This document shows, in pieces, positions 41,770 to 52,700 of a stretch of 64,000 nt of DNA. Each line of letters starts with the position of its first letter. Within the stretch, counting starts at the first letter, position 1. A program made the translations under genes and the position numbers. The stretch spans positions 22,653-86,652 of the forward strand of contig CAILKO010000052.1 in the NCBI GenBank assembly GCA_903834835.1. The letters are read 5' to 3'. Below the pieces are notes generated by a model that saw nothing but the letters and a program-made list of their open reading frames with translations, made no database searches and was not told the DNA's origin. This stretch comes from an uncultured Pseudomonadota bacterium. Its GTDB lineage: Bacteria > Pseudomonadota > Gammaproteobacteria > Burkholderiales > SG8-39.

Positions 41770-41958
41770 ATGTTCAAGCTGTCTGATGTGTTCATCCTGA
41801 TCGCGGTCGCGATCTCGTTCGTCGTATCGGCGTACCTGTGGTTCAACGGCTACCCGCAGCACGGAATCTTCACCGCCATCTGGGTGCCGTCGATACTCGG
41901 ATTCGGCATCTATTTCAGACTGGCCAGTCTCGCTTCCTCCCTGGAGAAAAACCGATGA
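41770..41958 (+). CDS. Small membrane protein, unknown function
   Basis: 62 aa, MFKLSDVFILIAVAISFVVSAYLWFNGYPQHGIFTAIWVPSILGFGIYFRLA; RBS-like GAGGAAAG. Confidence 0.6.
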   Translation: MFKLSDVFILIAVAISFVVSAYLWFNGYPQHGIFTAIWVPSILGFGIYFRLASLASSLEKNR

Positions 41959-42074
41959 ACGCGCCCGACCTTCTGATACCGGCCATCGGCGCATTCGTCA
42001 CGATGATCATCGGTCTGGTGCTTACCGTCGTGGAGTTCCGGCGCATGCAGCGCAACAGGAAGGACGGTGACTGA
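41955..42074 (+). CDS. 39-aa single-TM protein, unknown function
   Basis: MNAPDLLIPAIGAFVTMIIGLVLTVVEFRRMQRNRKDGD; ATGA overlap with the previous ORF. Confidence 0.5.
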   Translation: MNAPDLLIPAIGAFVTMIIGLVLTVVEFRRMQRNRKDGD

Positions 42075-42077
42075 CGC

Positions 42078-42869
42078 ATGACCGGACTCACGAGCTGGCT
42101 CTGGGCGCTGCCGGTGCTGCTGGCGCTCGCCATCCCGGCCTGGGCGCTTTGCACCGCGCGGCGCAATGCCGGGCTCGTGGACATATTCTGGTCGGTGTTC
42201 TTTCTTGCCGCCTGCGTGCCGTATGCGCTCGCTGCGGAAACCCTGTCGGGCACGGCGCTCGCCGTGCTCGCCGTCGTCGCTGTCTGGGCGCTGCGGCTCT
42301 CGGGCCACCTCGCGCGACGCAACTGGTATGCGCCGGAAGACCCGCGCTACCGCGCGATTCGCGCGCGCAACGAGCCCGGCTTCTGGTGGAAGAGCCTCTA
42401 CCTCGTATTCGGATTTCAGGCGGTTCTGGCCTGGCTGGTCTCGGCGCCGCTTGCCGGCGCGATCACCTCGGGCCAGCCGCTCGGCGCGATCGAGTGGCTC
42501 GGGATTGCGATCGCGCTCTTCGGCCTTGTCTGGGAATCGGTTGCCGATGCGCAACTGACGCGCTTCAGGTCCGAACCGGCGAACGCCCGGCGGGTGATGG
42601 ACAGCGGCCTGTGGCGCTATTCGCGTCATCCGAACTATTTCGGCGAATTCTGCGTCTGGTGGGGCCTGTACGTTGTCGCGGCCGGCGCGGGCGCCGCGTA
42701 CACCGTCTTTGCGCCGATCCTCATGTCGGTGCTGCTCCTCAGGGTTTCAGGCGTCCCCCTGCTGGAAAAGGACATCGGCGAACGCCGCCCCGGATACCAC
42801 GACTATGTCGCGCGCACGAATACCTTCTTTCCGGGCCCGCGCAAGGAGAGCCCATGCACGCAAAGCTGA
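42078..42869 (+). CDS. DUF1295 family membrane protein (steroid 5-alpha-reductase-like)
   Basis: VDIFWSVFFLAACVPYAL, SGLWRYSRHPNYFGEFCVWWGLYV. Confidence 0.9.
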   Translation: MTGLTSWLWALPVLLALAIPAWALCTARRNAGLVDIFWSVFFLAACVPYALAAETLSGTALAVLAVVAVWALRLSGHLARRNWYAPEDPRYRAIRARNEPGFWWKSLYLVFGFQAVLAWLVSAPLAGAITSGQPLGAIEWLGIAIALFGLVWESVADAQLTRFRSEPANARRVMDSGLWRYSRHPNYFGEFCVWWGLYVVAAGAGAAYTVFAPILMSVLLLRVSGVPLLEKDIGERRPGYHDYVARTNTFFPGPRKESPCTQS

Positions 42870-43423
42870 AGACACTCACCGCAAAGCTGAAAGCACTTGC
42901 CGCGATCCTGATGCTGTACGGATGCCAGACCGCACCACTGCCGCCGCTCTCGCAGGTTCCCCGCGTCGAACTCGAGCGCTTCATGGGGCCCTGGTATGTC
43001 ATCGCGAATATTCCGACCTTCATCGAGAAGGGCGCGCACAACGCGGTCGAAAACTACCGGCTGGACAAGGACGGCAGCATCGCCACCACGTTCACGTTTC
43101 GTGCAGGCGGATTCGACGGCCCTGAGAAGCGCTACGAGCCGCGCGGCTTCGTCGTGGACCGCGGATCGAACGCGGTCTGGGGCATGCAGTTCATCTGGCC
43201 GGTGAAGGCCGATTACCGGATTTCGTATCTCGCGCCGGACTACAGCATGACCGTCGTCGCACGCACGCGCCGCGATTACGTCTGGCTGATGGCGCGCACG
43301 CCGACGATATCCGAGGCGGACTACGCACGCATGCGCCAGTTCATTGCCGACCAGGGCTATGACGTCTCGAAGCTCGAGCGCGTGCCGCAGCGCTGGGACG
43401 CGAAGCCGGCAGCGGGAAACTGA
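42854..43423 (+). CDS. Lipocalin family lipoprotein (Blc-like)
   Basis: Lipobox LMLYGC; VELERFMGPWYVIANIPTFIEKGAHNAVENYRLDKDG. Confidence 0.92.
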   Translation: MHAKLKTLTAKLKALAAILMLYGCQTAPLPPLSQVPRVELERFMGPWYVIANIPTFIEKGAHNAVENYRLDKDGSIATTFTFRAGGFDGPEKRYEPRGFVVDRGSNAVWGMQFIWPVKADYRISYLAPDYSMTVVARTRRDYVWLMARTPTISEADYARMRQFIADQGYDVSKLERVPQRWDAKPAAGN

Positions 43424-43424
43424 G

Positions 43425-44377
<953 letters not shown>

Positions 44378-44381
<4 letters not shown>

Positions 44382-45649
44382 GAATCGCCGTCATTGGCAC
44401 CGGGATCGCGGGCAACACCGCGGCCGCCGCGCTGTGCCGCGAGCACGACATCTGCGTGTACGAACAGGCCGCCCACGTCGGCGGTCACACTCACACCCAC
44501 GACATCGACTTCGACGGCGAGCGCCTCGCCGTCGATACCGGCTTCATCGTGTTCAATCACCGCACCTACCCGCGTTTCAGCGCGATGCTCGAGGCCCTCG
44601 GCGTGGAAAGCCAGGAATCCTCGATGAGCTTCAGCGTGCGCAATGCGGCGAGCGGCCTGGAATACAACGGCACGGATCTGAACGGTCTGTTCGCGCAACG
44701 GCGCAACCTGCTGCGGCCGTCCTTCCTCGGCATGATCCGCGAGATCCTGCGTTTCAACCGCGAGGCGCCGGCGCTGGTGGACGCGCCCGGGGCTGCCGAA
44801 CCCTCGCTCGGCGATGTCCTTGCCGCGGGCCGCTACGGCCGCCGCTTCATCGAGGATTACCTGCTGCCGATGGGCGCCGCGATCTGGTCCACCGATCCGG
44901 CGCGCATGCTCGATTTCCCGGCGCGCTTCTTCGTGCGCTTCCTGCTCAACCACGGCATGCTAAGCATCGACGAGCGCCCGGTATGGCGCACCGTCCGGGG
45001 CGGGTCCGCGCGCTATGTTGAGCTGCTCATCCAACCCTTCCGGGAGCGGATCCGGTCCGCGACGCCGGTGGAGTGGATCCGGCGCCTGCCGGCGGGCGTG
45101 ATCGTGAAGGCGCGCGGCCATGCGCCCGAATCCTTCGACGCGGTGTTCGTCGCCTGCCACGCCGACCAGGCGCTCGCGCTGCTCGCCGACCCGAGCGAGA
45201 CGGAACGCGCAGTGCTCGGCGCGCTGCCCTATCAGGAGAACGAGGCCGTGCTGCACACCGACACCTCGCTCCTGCCCCGCTCGCGTCGCGCCTGGGCGGC
45301 CTGGAACTATCACGCCGGGGGCGACGGCGGACCGATGGCGCTCACCTACAACATGAACATCCTGCAGCGCCTCCCATCGCGCCACACCTGGTGCGTGACG
45401 CTCAACCGCAGCGATGCGATCGACCCGCGCCGCGTCGTGCGCCGCATCGTCTACCACCATCCGCTCTTCACGCCTGCGGGCGTCGCGGCCCAGGCCCGCC
45501 AGCGCGAGCTGAATGTCGCGCGCACCTACTACTGTGGCGCCTACTGGCGCTACGGCTTTCATGAAGACGGGCTGCAGAGCGCGGTCGATGCGCTCGCGCA
45601 TTTCTCGGAGAACATCGGTGCACAGCGCGATCTATCACGGGTGGCTTGA
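44378..45649 (+). CDS. FAD-dependent oxidoreductase (amine oxidase family)
   Basis: MRIAVIGTGIAGNTAAAAL dinucleotide-binding motif; GGHTHTHDIDFDGERLAVDTGFIVFNHRTYP. Confidence 0.92.
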
Positions 45650-46391
45650 CCACCGGCGGCAGACGCCGCGCGTGCACGCCTTCCGCTACCAGGTGATGCT
45701 CGCCTGGCTCGACCTGGCCGAGCTCGATACGGTATTTCTCGGCCGCTGGCTGTGGTCGACCCGGCGCGCGGCTCCGCTGCGCTTCGACCGACGCGACCAT
45801 CTGGGCGATCCGGCGCGTCCGCTCGCCGAGTGCGTGCGCGAGCTGGTGCGCGAACGGCTCGGCCACGCCCCGACCGGCGCAATCCGCCTGCTCACTCATC
45901 TGCGACACTTCGGCTACTGCTTCAATCCGGTGAGCTTCTACTACTGCTACGAGGGGTCCGGGACGGACGAACGCCTTGCGGCCATCGTCGCAGAGGTGAA
46001 CAACACGCCCTGGGGAGAACGCCATTGCTATGTCCTCGATGCCGCCCAGGCCGCGGCAGGCGAAGGATGGCGCTTCCGCTTCGACAAGGATTTCCATGTC
46101 TCGCCCTTCATGCCGATGGCACTCCTCTACGACTGGCGCTTCGGCGTTCCGGGCGCGCGCCTTGCGATCCACACCGCGCTCGTCGCCCCGGCGGCCGGGG
46201 CACGTCCCGAGGAGCGCGTGTTCGATGCAAACCTCGCGCTGCAGCGCCGGGAGATCACGTCCGCCAACCTCGCCCGCGAACTCCTCGCCTTTCCGTTCAT
46301 GACCGCGCGCGTGATCACCGCGATCTACTGGCAGGCGCTGCGACTGTGGCTGAAACGCATTCCCTTCCATCCGCATCCCTCCGGTCGCTGA
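45618..46391 (+). CDS. DUF1365 family protein
   Basis: GTG start VHSAIYHGWLDHRRQTPRVHAFRYQVMLAWLDLAEL; FNPVSFYYCYE. Confidence 0.92.
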   Translation: MHSAIYHGWLDHRRQTPRVHAFRYQVMLAWLDLAELDTVFLGRWLWSTRRAAPLRFDRRDHLGDPARPLAECVRELVRERLGHAPTGAIRLLTHLRHFGYCFNPVSFYYCYEGSGTDERLAAIVAEVNNTPWGERHCYVLDAAQAAAGEGWRFRFDKDFHVSPFMPMALLYDWRFGVPGARLAIHTALVAPAAGARPEERVFDANLALQRREITSANLARELLAFPFMTARVITAIYWQALRLWLKRIPFHPHPSGR

Positions 46392-46415
46392 CCGTCCCCG
46401 CAAGGAGCCATTGCC

Positions 46416-47687
46416 ATGCCGCCAGAATCCGAAGTCATCGCGCTACCCGGCCGTCCCGCACGCACGCCGAAGCCGCAGTTCCTTTCCGCCCTCGCCGAAC
46501 GCACCCTGCGCGCACGCCTCGAGCGGATCACGGACGGTGAACTGCTGATCGAGCACGAGGGTTCTATGGCGCGCTACGGACGTCCGGGCGCGGAACGACC
46601 CGTCAGCCTGCGCATACACGACCGGCGCTTCTGGACGGAAGTCGCCTTCGGCGGCTCGATCGGCGCGGGCGAGTCCTACATGCAGGGCGACTGGCGCACC
46701 GACGATCTCACCGGGCTCGTGCGCCTGATGCTGCGCAACCGGGACGTGCTGGACGGCGTGGACGGCAGTCTCTCCCGCATCACCGCGCCCGTTCAGAAGC
46801 TGCTGCACCTCGCCTCGCGCAATACGCGCAGCGGCAGCCGCCGCAACATCGCCGCCCATTACGACCTGGGCAACGACTTCTTCGCATTGTTCCTCGACCC
46901 GACGATGATGTATTCCAGCGCGCGCTTCGAGCATGACGCGATGACGCTCGAGGAAGCATCGCTCGCGAAGCTCGATCGCATCTGTCGCAGGCTGGATCTG
47001 CGGCCCGGCCAGCGCGTGCTCGAGATCGGAACCGGATGGGGCGGATTCGCGCTGCACGCTGCGCGCCACTACGGCTGTCACGTCACCACGACCACCCTGT
47101 CGCGCGAGCAGCATGAACTGGCCGCGGAGCGCATCGCGCGCGCGGGACTGTCCGAGCGCATCACGCTGCTGCTCGAAGACTATCGCGACCTCGCACTGCC
47201 GTCGGCCGGTGGCTACGACCGGCTGGTTTCCATCGAAATGATCGAGGCGGTCGGCCACCGCTATTACGACGAATACTTCGGCCGCTGTGCCGCGCTGCTC
47301 GCGCCCCACGGCATGATGCTGCTGCAGGCGATCACGATCGCAGACCAGCGCTACGAGCAGGCGCTGCGCTCGGTGGACTTCATCCAGCGTCACATCTTTC
47401 CCGGGAGCTGCATCCCGTCGGTCTCGGCGCTTGCCGCATCGGTCGCGCGCGCGACCGACATGAAGCTCTACCACATGGAGGACATCGGCCCGCACTATGC
47501 GCGCACGCTCGCCGCCTGGCGCGCGAACCTGCTCGCGAACCGGGAGCGCGTGCTGGCGCTCGGCTACAGCGAGACCTTCATCCGGATGTGGGAGTTCTAT
47601 TTCTGCTACTGCGAGGGCGGCTTTGCGGAGCGCGCGCTCGGCGACGTGCAGATGCTGCTGGTGAAGCCCGGGGCGCGGCCGACCTGA
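46416..47687 (+). CDS. Cyclopropane-fatty-acyl-phospholipid synthase family protein
   Basis: NIAAHYDLGNDFFALFLDPTMMYSSARF; VLEIGTGWGGFALHAARHYGCHVTTTTLSREQ. Confidence 0.93.
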   Translation: MPPESEVIALPGRPARTPKPQFLSALAERTLRARLERITDGELLIEHEGSMARYGRPGAERPVSLRIHDRRFWTEVAFGGSIGAGESYMQGDWRTDDLTGLVRLMLRNRDVLDGVDGSLSRITAPVQKLLHLASRNTRSGSRRNIAAHYDLGNDFFALFLDPTMMYSSARFEHDAMTLEEASLAKLDRICRRLDLRPGQRVLEIGTGWGGFALHAARHYGCHVTTTTLSREQHELAAERIARAGLSERITLLLEDYRDLALPSAGGYDRLVSIEMIEAVGHRYYDEYFGRCAALLAPHGMMLLQAITIADQRYEQALRSVDFIQRHIFPGSCIPSVSALAASVARATDMKLYHMEDIGPHYARTLAAWRANLLANRERVLALGYSETFIRMWEFYFCYCEGGFAERALGDVQMLLVKPGARPT

Positions 47688-47756
47688 GAACCGGCGCCCG
47701 CTGCGGGCAGTATCAGAGGGATTCCTGGAGGATCCTTGGCGGGATTCCTGCCTTAG

Positions 47757-47778
47757 TTAGTAACATTTACGTTACCAT
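47757..47778 (-). promoter_or_regulatory. Palindromic element, site D (imperfect): TTAGTAAC-ATTTAC-GTTACCAT
   Basis: Core GTAAC-N6-GTTAC kept; reverse complement ATGGTAAC-GTAAAT-GTTACTAA; touches the MFS9 stop codon. Confidence 0.72.
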
Positions 47779-48959
47779 CAAGTGCTGCGACCGCCCCCGG
47801 TGCCCCCTCGCTCGGGTCTGGGTGCCGGCGCGGGCGCATCCCTGAGCACCGCGAGCGCCGAGATCCACAGCAGCGCGCCGCAGGTCAGGAACACGGTGAA
47901 CAGACCGGCTGCGACCGACAGTGCCCCGTAGCCGGACGGCCCGGCGATGCGCACGATCGCATTGCCGGTCATGCGCAGACCCATCGACTGCCCGGCCGCG
48001 CCCTTGCCGGAGCGCTTGTACATGATGAGCGTCGTGACCGGCGCGCCGCTGGAGACGCCGATGCCGTAGAGCATCGCCGCGCAGACCAGCAGGAGGGGCG
48101 CATCCATGAACGGCATGACCATGAAGGCGAGTCCGGTCATGCCCATCGAGAACGCGAGCAGGCGCTCCTCGCCGAAGCGCGGCACCGTATGCGGCAGCGT
48201 GAAACGCATCGCGAACGAAGTCGCGGACCCGGAGGCCATGATCCAGCCGATCACAGCGGGCTCCAGCCCCAGCGCGTGGCCGTAGAGCGGCATGCAGAAG
48301 GGATAGAAATCGACCGCCATCTGCACCACCGCATTCATCCACATGATGCGCCAGAAGCCCGGGTCGCGCAGCGTATCCCCGAGCCGGGTCTGCGCGGCGC
48401 GCGCGCCCTGGCCGGGCGGCAGCCGGCTGCCGATCGCGAGCACCGACGCGGCCACGAGCACCGCCACCCCCGCGAGCGCGAGACAGGCGCGCTCGTGCCC
48501 GAGCAGCTGGATGGCATAGCCGCCGACGAGCGGCCCGGTCATCGCGGTGGCCGAGAGCACCAGCGCGAGGTTGCCGTAGGTGCGCGTCAGTTCGTCCGGA
48601 TGGCTGAGCTGCCCGACCACCACCTGGGAGAGCACCATGATCACCACGGAGAACACACCGAGCAGCGCCGCCCCGACAAAAAGGCTGGCGACGCCGGGCA
48701 GGGCATAGGGCAGGGCAAGACCGGCCGCGCCGGTGAGCGCCGCGCCGGCCATGAGCCAGCGTGCCCCGTAGCGATCGCAGAGCATGCCGACCGGCACCGA
48801 CAGGAAGAGCGAGGGGAGCTGGATCATCGCCGCAAGGAGTCCGGTACGGAACTCGCCCAGACCTGCATCCAGCGCATAGAGCGTCAGCACCATGCGCGCC
48901 GCGAAGGTCGCGGCGATCGCGAGGTACAGGATGCCGAATACGACGCGCCTGAGCGGCAT
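47778..48959 (-). CDS. MFS transporter (subfamily A; MFS9)
   Basis: Start MPLRRVVFGILYLAIAATFAARMVLTLYALDAGLGEF; PFCMPLYGHALGLEPAVIG. Confidence 0.85.
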   Translation of the reverse strand: MPLRRVVFGILYLAIAATFAARMVLTLYALDAGLGEFRTGLLAAMIQLPSLFLSVPVGMLCDRYGARWLMAGAALTGAAGLALPYALPGVASLFVGAALLGVFSVVIMVLSQVVVGQLSHPDELTRTYGNLALVLSATAMTGPLVGGYAIQLLGHERACLALAGVAVLVAASVLAIGSRLPPGQGARAAQTRLGDTLRDPGFWRIMWMNAVVQMAVDFYPFCMPLYGHALGLEPAVIGWIMASGSATSFAMRFTLPHTVPRFGEERLLAFSMGMTGLAFMVMPFMDAPLLLVCAAMLYGIGVSSGAPVTTLIMYKRSGKGAAGQSMGLRMTGNAIVRIAGPSGYGALSVAAGLFTVFLTCGALLWISALAVLRDAPAPAPRPERGGTGGGRST

Positions 48960-48976
48960 GCCGAGCACCGCGCGCC

Positions 48977-49336
48977 TCAGCGGCCGCGCAGTTCCCCGTT
49001 CTTCAGCATACGTTCCAGGTCCTCGGCGCCACCGATCAGCACGCCCTTCACGAACACCATCGGAAAAGTGCTCCAGCCGGACCACAGCTTCAGCGCAAGG
49101 CGCCGTCGCCACTGGCTGAAATAGCTGCCGTATTCGAGATAACAGTAGGCTATGCCGGCCGCATCGAGCAGGCGGCGCGCCTTCTTCGGAAACGGGTTCT
49201 GGCGCATGCCGACGATCACATAGTCGTTCGCCGCAAGCGCGGCACGCACCTCGTCCACAACCTCCAGTCCGTTCGCGGCGATGCGCTCGCGGATCGCGGG
49301 GTGGATGCGGTCTTCTTCCAGCACGGCACGCGCCAT
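48977..49336 (-). CDS. Glutaredoxin-fold-like protein without the usual active-site Cys
   Basis: YVIVGMRQNPFPKKARRLLDAAGIAYCYLEYG...TFPMVFVKGVLIGGAEDLERMLKNGEL resembles glutaredoxin. Confidence 0.6.
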   Translation of the reverse strand: MARAVLEEDRIHPAIRERIAANGLEVVDEVRAALAANDYVIVGMRQNPFPKKARRLLDAAGIAYCYLEYGSYFSQWRRRLALKLWSGWSTFPMVFVKGVLIGGAEDLERMLKNGELRGR

Positions 49337-49497
49337 GGTCTCTCCAGGGATGCGGTACGGAGCGCCGGTACGGGCCCCGCAAGCCCCGCATTCTGTCACG
49401 CGTTCCGGCATCGGCGCCTGCAGGTCCGGCGCAGGTGCGGCGGCTATAATCCCGCTCCTGCCGCGCGCCAGGCCGGCGCACTCTTTCAGGAGGAAGC

Positions 49498-50718
49498 GTG
49501 AACCCGTTCCACATCGCAAGCATTGGAAGTCTCTTCAGCACACGCCGCATCCAGGGCCTCGCGCTCGCGGGCGCGCTCGCCGCCTCCGCCCTGTCCGGCA
49601 TCGCGATCGGCGCCGACAAGGTGCGCGTCGGCATGGTCTCCACGCTGTCCGGCCCGCCGGGGGCGCTCGGCATCGACATGCGCGACGGCTTCAACCTCGC
49701 GCTGAAGCATCTGGGCGGCAAGCTGGGCGGCATCCCGGTCGAACTGCTGGTGGCTGACGACAACTTCAACCCCGAAACCGGCAAACAGGCCGTCGAGCGC
49801 TTCGTGAAGCGCGACAAGGTGGACTTCGTCACCGGCATCATCTACTCCAACATCATGCTCGCCGCGGGTCAGGCTGCGTTCGAATCCGGCACCCCCTACG
49901 TAAGCGCGAACGCCGGGCCCTCGCAATACGCCGGCAAGGACTGCAATCCGTGGTTCGTATCCGCCGCCTGGCAGAACGACAGCTTCCACGAGGCCGCCGG
50001 CCAGCACGCGACCAACAAGGGCTTCAAGACGGTCTACCTGATGGCGCCGAACTATCCGGCCGGCAAGGATGCACTCACCGGCTTCAAGCGCTATTACAAG
50101 GGCAAGGTCGCCGACGAAGTCTATGTGCGGCTCGGTCAGCTCGATTTCGCGGCCGAGCTCGCGCAGTTGCGCGCGGCAAAGCCCGAGGCGGTGTTCGTGT
50201 TCTTCCCGGGGGGCATGGGCGTGAACTTCATCAAGCAGTATGTCGCCGCCGGTCTCGCCAAGGACTCGACGCTGATCCTGCCGGGCTTCTCGGCTGACCA
50301 GGACATCATCTCCGCGGTGGGCGACTCCATGCTCGGCCTGTTCAACACCGCACACTGGTCCCCCGATCTCGACAACGCCGACAACAAGCGCTTCATGGCC
50401 GATTTCCAGACCGAATACAAGCGCATTCCCTCGGTCTACGCGGCCCAGGGCTACGACACCGCGATGCTGATGGACGCGGGTGTGCGCGGCGCCAAGGGCA
50501 AGGTCGAGAACCGCGCCGCACTGATGAAGGCGATGAAAACGGTGAAGGCGCGCTCGGTGCGCGGCGACTACAGGATTGGGGCGAACGGCTATCCGGTGCA
50601 GAACTACTACCTGCGCGTGATCGGCAAGGACGCACAGGGCCAGATCGTCAACAAGACCATGGGCACGATCTTCGCGAACCATGCCGACGCCTACGGCAAG
50701 GAATGCAAGCTGAAGTAG
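49498..50718 (+). CDS. Branched-chain amino acid-type ABC transporter substrate-binding protein
   Basis: Signal peptide; VRVGMVSTLSGPPGALGIDMRDGFNLALKHLGGKLGGIPVELLVADDNFNPETGKQAVERFV. Confidence 0.93.
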   Translation: MNPFHIASIGSLFSTRRIQGLALAGALAASALSGIAIGADKVRVGMVSTLSGPPGALGIDMRDGFNLALKHLGGKLGGIPVELLVADDNFNPETGKQAVERFVKRDKVDFVTGIIYSNIMLAAGQAAFESGTPYVSANAGPSQYAGKDCNPWFVSAAWQNDSFHEAAGQHATNKGFKTVYLMAPNYPAGKDALTGFKRYYKGKVADEVYVRLGQLDFAAELAQLRAAKPEAVFVFFPGGMGVNFIKQYVAAGLAKDSTLILPGFSADQDIISAVGDSMLGLFNTAHWSPDLDNADNKRFMADFQTEYKRIPSVYAAQGYDTAMLMDAGVRGAKGKVENRAALMKAMKTVKARSVRGDYRIGANGYPVQNYYLRVIGKDAQGQIVNKTMGTIFANHADAYGKECKLK

Positions 50719-50741
50719 GCTTGCGCGCACTGCGTCCATCC

Positions 50742-50770
50742 GGCCGGATCGCGCGCGATCCGGCCTTTTT
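50742..50770 (+). terminator. Intrinsic terminator/attenuator between the LIV binding-protein gene and livH
   Basis: Perfect palindrome GGCCGGATCGCGCGCGATCCGGCC followed by TTTTT. Confidence 0.85.
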
Positions 50771-50782
50771 CATTCCGAGACC

Positions 50783-51703
50783 ATGACCGGCATCCTGATC
50801 ATCGAACAGACGCTGAACGGGCTGCAGTTCGGTCTGATGCTGTTCCTGCTCGCCGCCGGGCTCACGCTCGTGTTCGGCATCATGGACATGATCAATCTCG
50901 CGCACGGCTCGCTCTACATGCTGGGCGCCTACCTGATGGCGAGTCTCGCCGCAGCGACCGGCTCCTTTCTCCTCGGACTGGTCCTTGCCGTGCTCGCCAC
51001 CGGCGCGATCGGCGCGGTGCTCGAATTCATGCTGTTGCGCCGGCTCTACGAGCGCGATCATCTGTCGCAGGTGCTGGCGACCTTCGCGCTGATCCTGATC
51101 GCCAATGAATCCGTGCGCATGCTCTGGGGTCCCCAGCAGATGATGCTGAACGCGCCGGCCGCACTTGCCGGACCCGTGGAGCTGTTGCCCGGCATGCCCT
51201 ACCCGGCCTACCGGCTCGCGGTGATCGCCGTCGGGCTTGTCGTGGCCGCCGCGCTGTACCTGCTCGTCACGCGCACGCGCATGGGCATGCGGGTGCGCGC
51301 AGGCGCCTCCAACCGCGAGATGGCGCAAGCGATGGGCGTGGACATCCGGCGCCTGTTCACCGTGGTGTTTGCGATCGGCGCGATGCTCTGCGCGGTGGCG
51401 GGCGCCATGCTCGGACCGCTGCTCGCGGTGCAGATCGGCATGGGCGAAGAGATACTGATCCTCGCCTTTGTCGTGATCGTGATCGGCGGCATCGGCTCGA
51501 TCCGCGGCGCACTGGTCGGAGCGCTGCTGGTCGGCATGGCCGACACGGCGGGGCGCGCCTTTCTGCCGATCCTCTTCCGCGCGTTCCTGCCGCCGGAATA
51601 CGCCTCTGGCATCGGCCCGGGCCTTGCCTCGATCATGATCTACCTCATCATGGCCGGGGTGCTGTTCTGGAAACCGCAGGGCCTGTTTCCCGCGCGCGGC
51701 TAG
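50783..51703 (+). CDS. livH: Branched-chain amino acid ABC transporter permease LivH
   Basis: LNGLQFGLMLFLLAAGLTLVFGIMDMINLAHGSLYMLGAYL. Confidence 0.94.
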   Translation: MTGILIIEQTLNGLQFGLMLFLLAAGLTLVFGIMDMINLAHGSLYMLGAYLMASLAAATGSFLLGLVLAVLATGAIGAVLEFMLLRRLYERDHLSQVLATFALILIANESVRMLWGPQQMMLNAPAALAGPVELLPGMPYPAYRLAVIAVGLVVAAALYLLVTRTRMGMRVRAGASNREMAQAMGVDIRRLFTVVFAIGAMLCAVAGAMLGPLLAVQIGMGEEILILAFVVIVIGGIGSIRGALVGALLVGMADTAGRAFLPILFRAFLPPEYASGIGPGLASIMIYLIMAGVLFWKPQGLFPARG

Positions 51704-51704
51704 C

Positions 51705-52700
51705 ATGGAAACTCAACCGACCGCAGCGCGCAGCGGCGCCGCCTTCGCGCCAAGAGCTGGTGTCGCGCTTGCGCTCTGGTCGCTCCTCGCGCTAAGCCTG
51801 CTGCCGCACGCGCTCGATGCGCTCGGCCAGGGCTTCTACATCGGCTTCGCGAGCCGGGTGCTCGTCTACGCGCTCGCCGCTTCGAGCCTCAACCTCGTGA
51901 TCGGCAACGCAGGCATGCTGAGCTTCGGCCATGCCGCGTTTCTCGGCACCGGCGCCTACTGTGCCGCGCTGCTGTGGACGGGCGGCACCACGAGCGCATG
52001 GATCCTGTGGCCGGCCGCAATGTGCGTGGCCGCGCTCGCCGCGCTCGTGATCGGCGCGATCTCGCTGCGCACACGCGGCGTGTACTTCATCATGATCACG
52101 CTCGCTTTCGCCCAGATGCTCTACTACGTTGTTGTTTCGCTGAAGGTCTGGGGCGGCGACGACGGCATCAACCTCGGGGCGCGACCCCGACTCGGGCTCG
52201 CCCCCGGCTTTGCGCTCGACCTGGCGGACGAATTCAACTGGTACTACCTCTGCCTCGGCATCCTCGCGCTCGCGCTGTGGCTCTCCGGTCGGCTCGCCGC
52301 CTCGCGCTTCGGCCGCGTGATCGCCGCACAGCGCGAAAACGAAATACGTGCCGAGGCGATCGGCTTTCCGGTCTACCGCTACAAGCTCATCCTGTTCGTG
52401 ATCGCCGGCGCGGCGGCCGGCCTCGCGGGCGCGCTGCTCGCCGCGCAGAACGGCTTCGTCAGCCCCAAGCTCATGCACTGGACGCAGTCGGGTTCGCTGA
52501 TGGTGATGGTGATCCTCGGCGGTGTCGGCCACCGCTACGCGGGCGTGCTCGGCGCCGGGCTGCTGCTCGGCCTCGAGGAAATCCTCTCGGCCTATACGCT
52601 GCACTGGGCTTTCTGGGTCGGACTCACCCTGCTTGGCGTCGTGCTGTTCGCGCCGCGCGGCATCGCCGGACTGTTCTCGCGCGAGGCGGCGGGCAGATGA
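51705..52700 (+). CDS. livM: Branched-chain amino acid ABC transporter permease LivM
   Basis: SSLNLVIGNAGMLSFGHAAFLGTGAYCAALL. Confidence 0.93.
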   Translation: METQPTAARSGAAFAPRAGVALALWSLLALSLLPHALDALGQGFYIGFASRVLVYALAASSLNLVIGNAGMLSFGHAAFLGTGAYCAALLWTGGTTSAWILWPAAMCVAALAALVIGAISLRTRGVYFIMITLAFAQMLYYVVVSLKVWGGDDGINLGARPRLGLAPGFALDLADEFNWYYLCLGILALALWLSGRLAASRFGRVIAAQRENEIRAEAIGFPVYRYKLILFVIAGAAAGLAGALLAAQNGFVSPKLMHWTQSGSLMVMVILGGVGHRYAGVLGAGLLLGLEEILSAYTLHWAFWVGLTLLGVVLFAPRGIAGLFSREAAGR

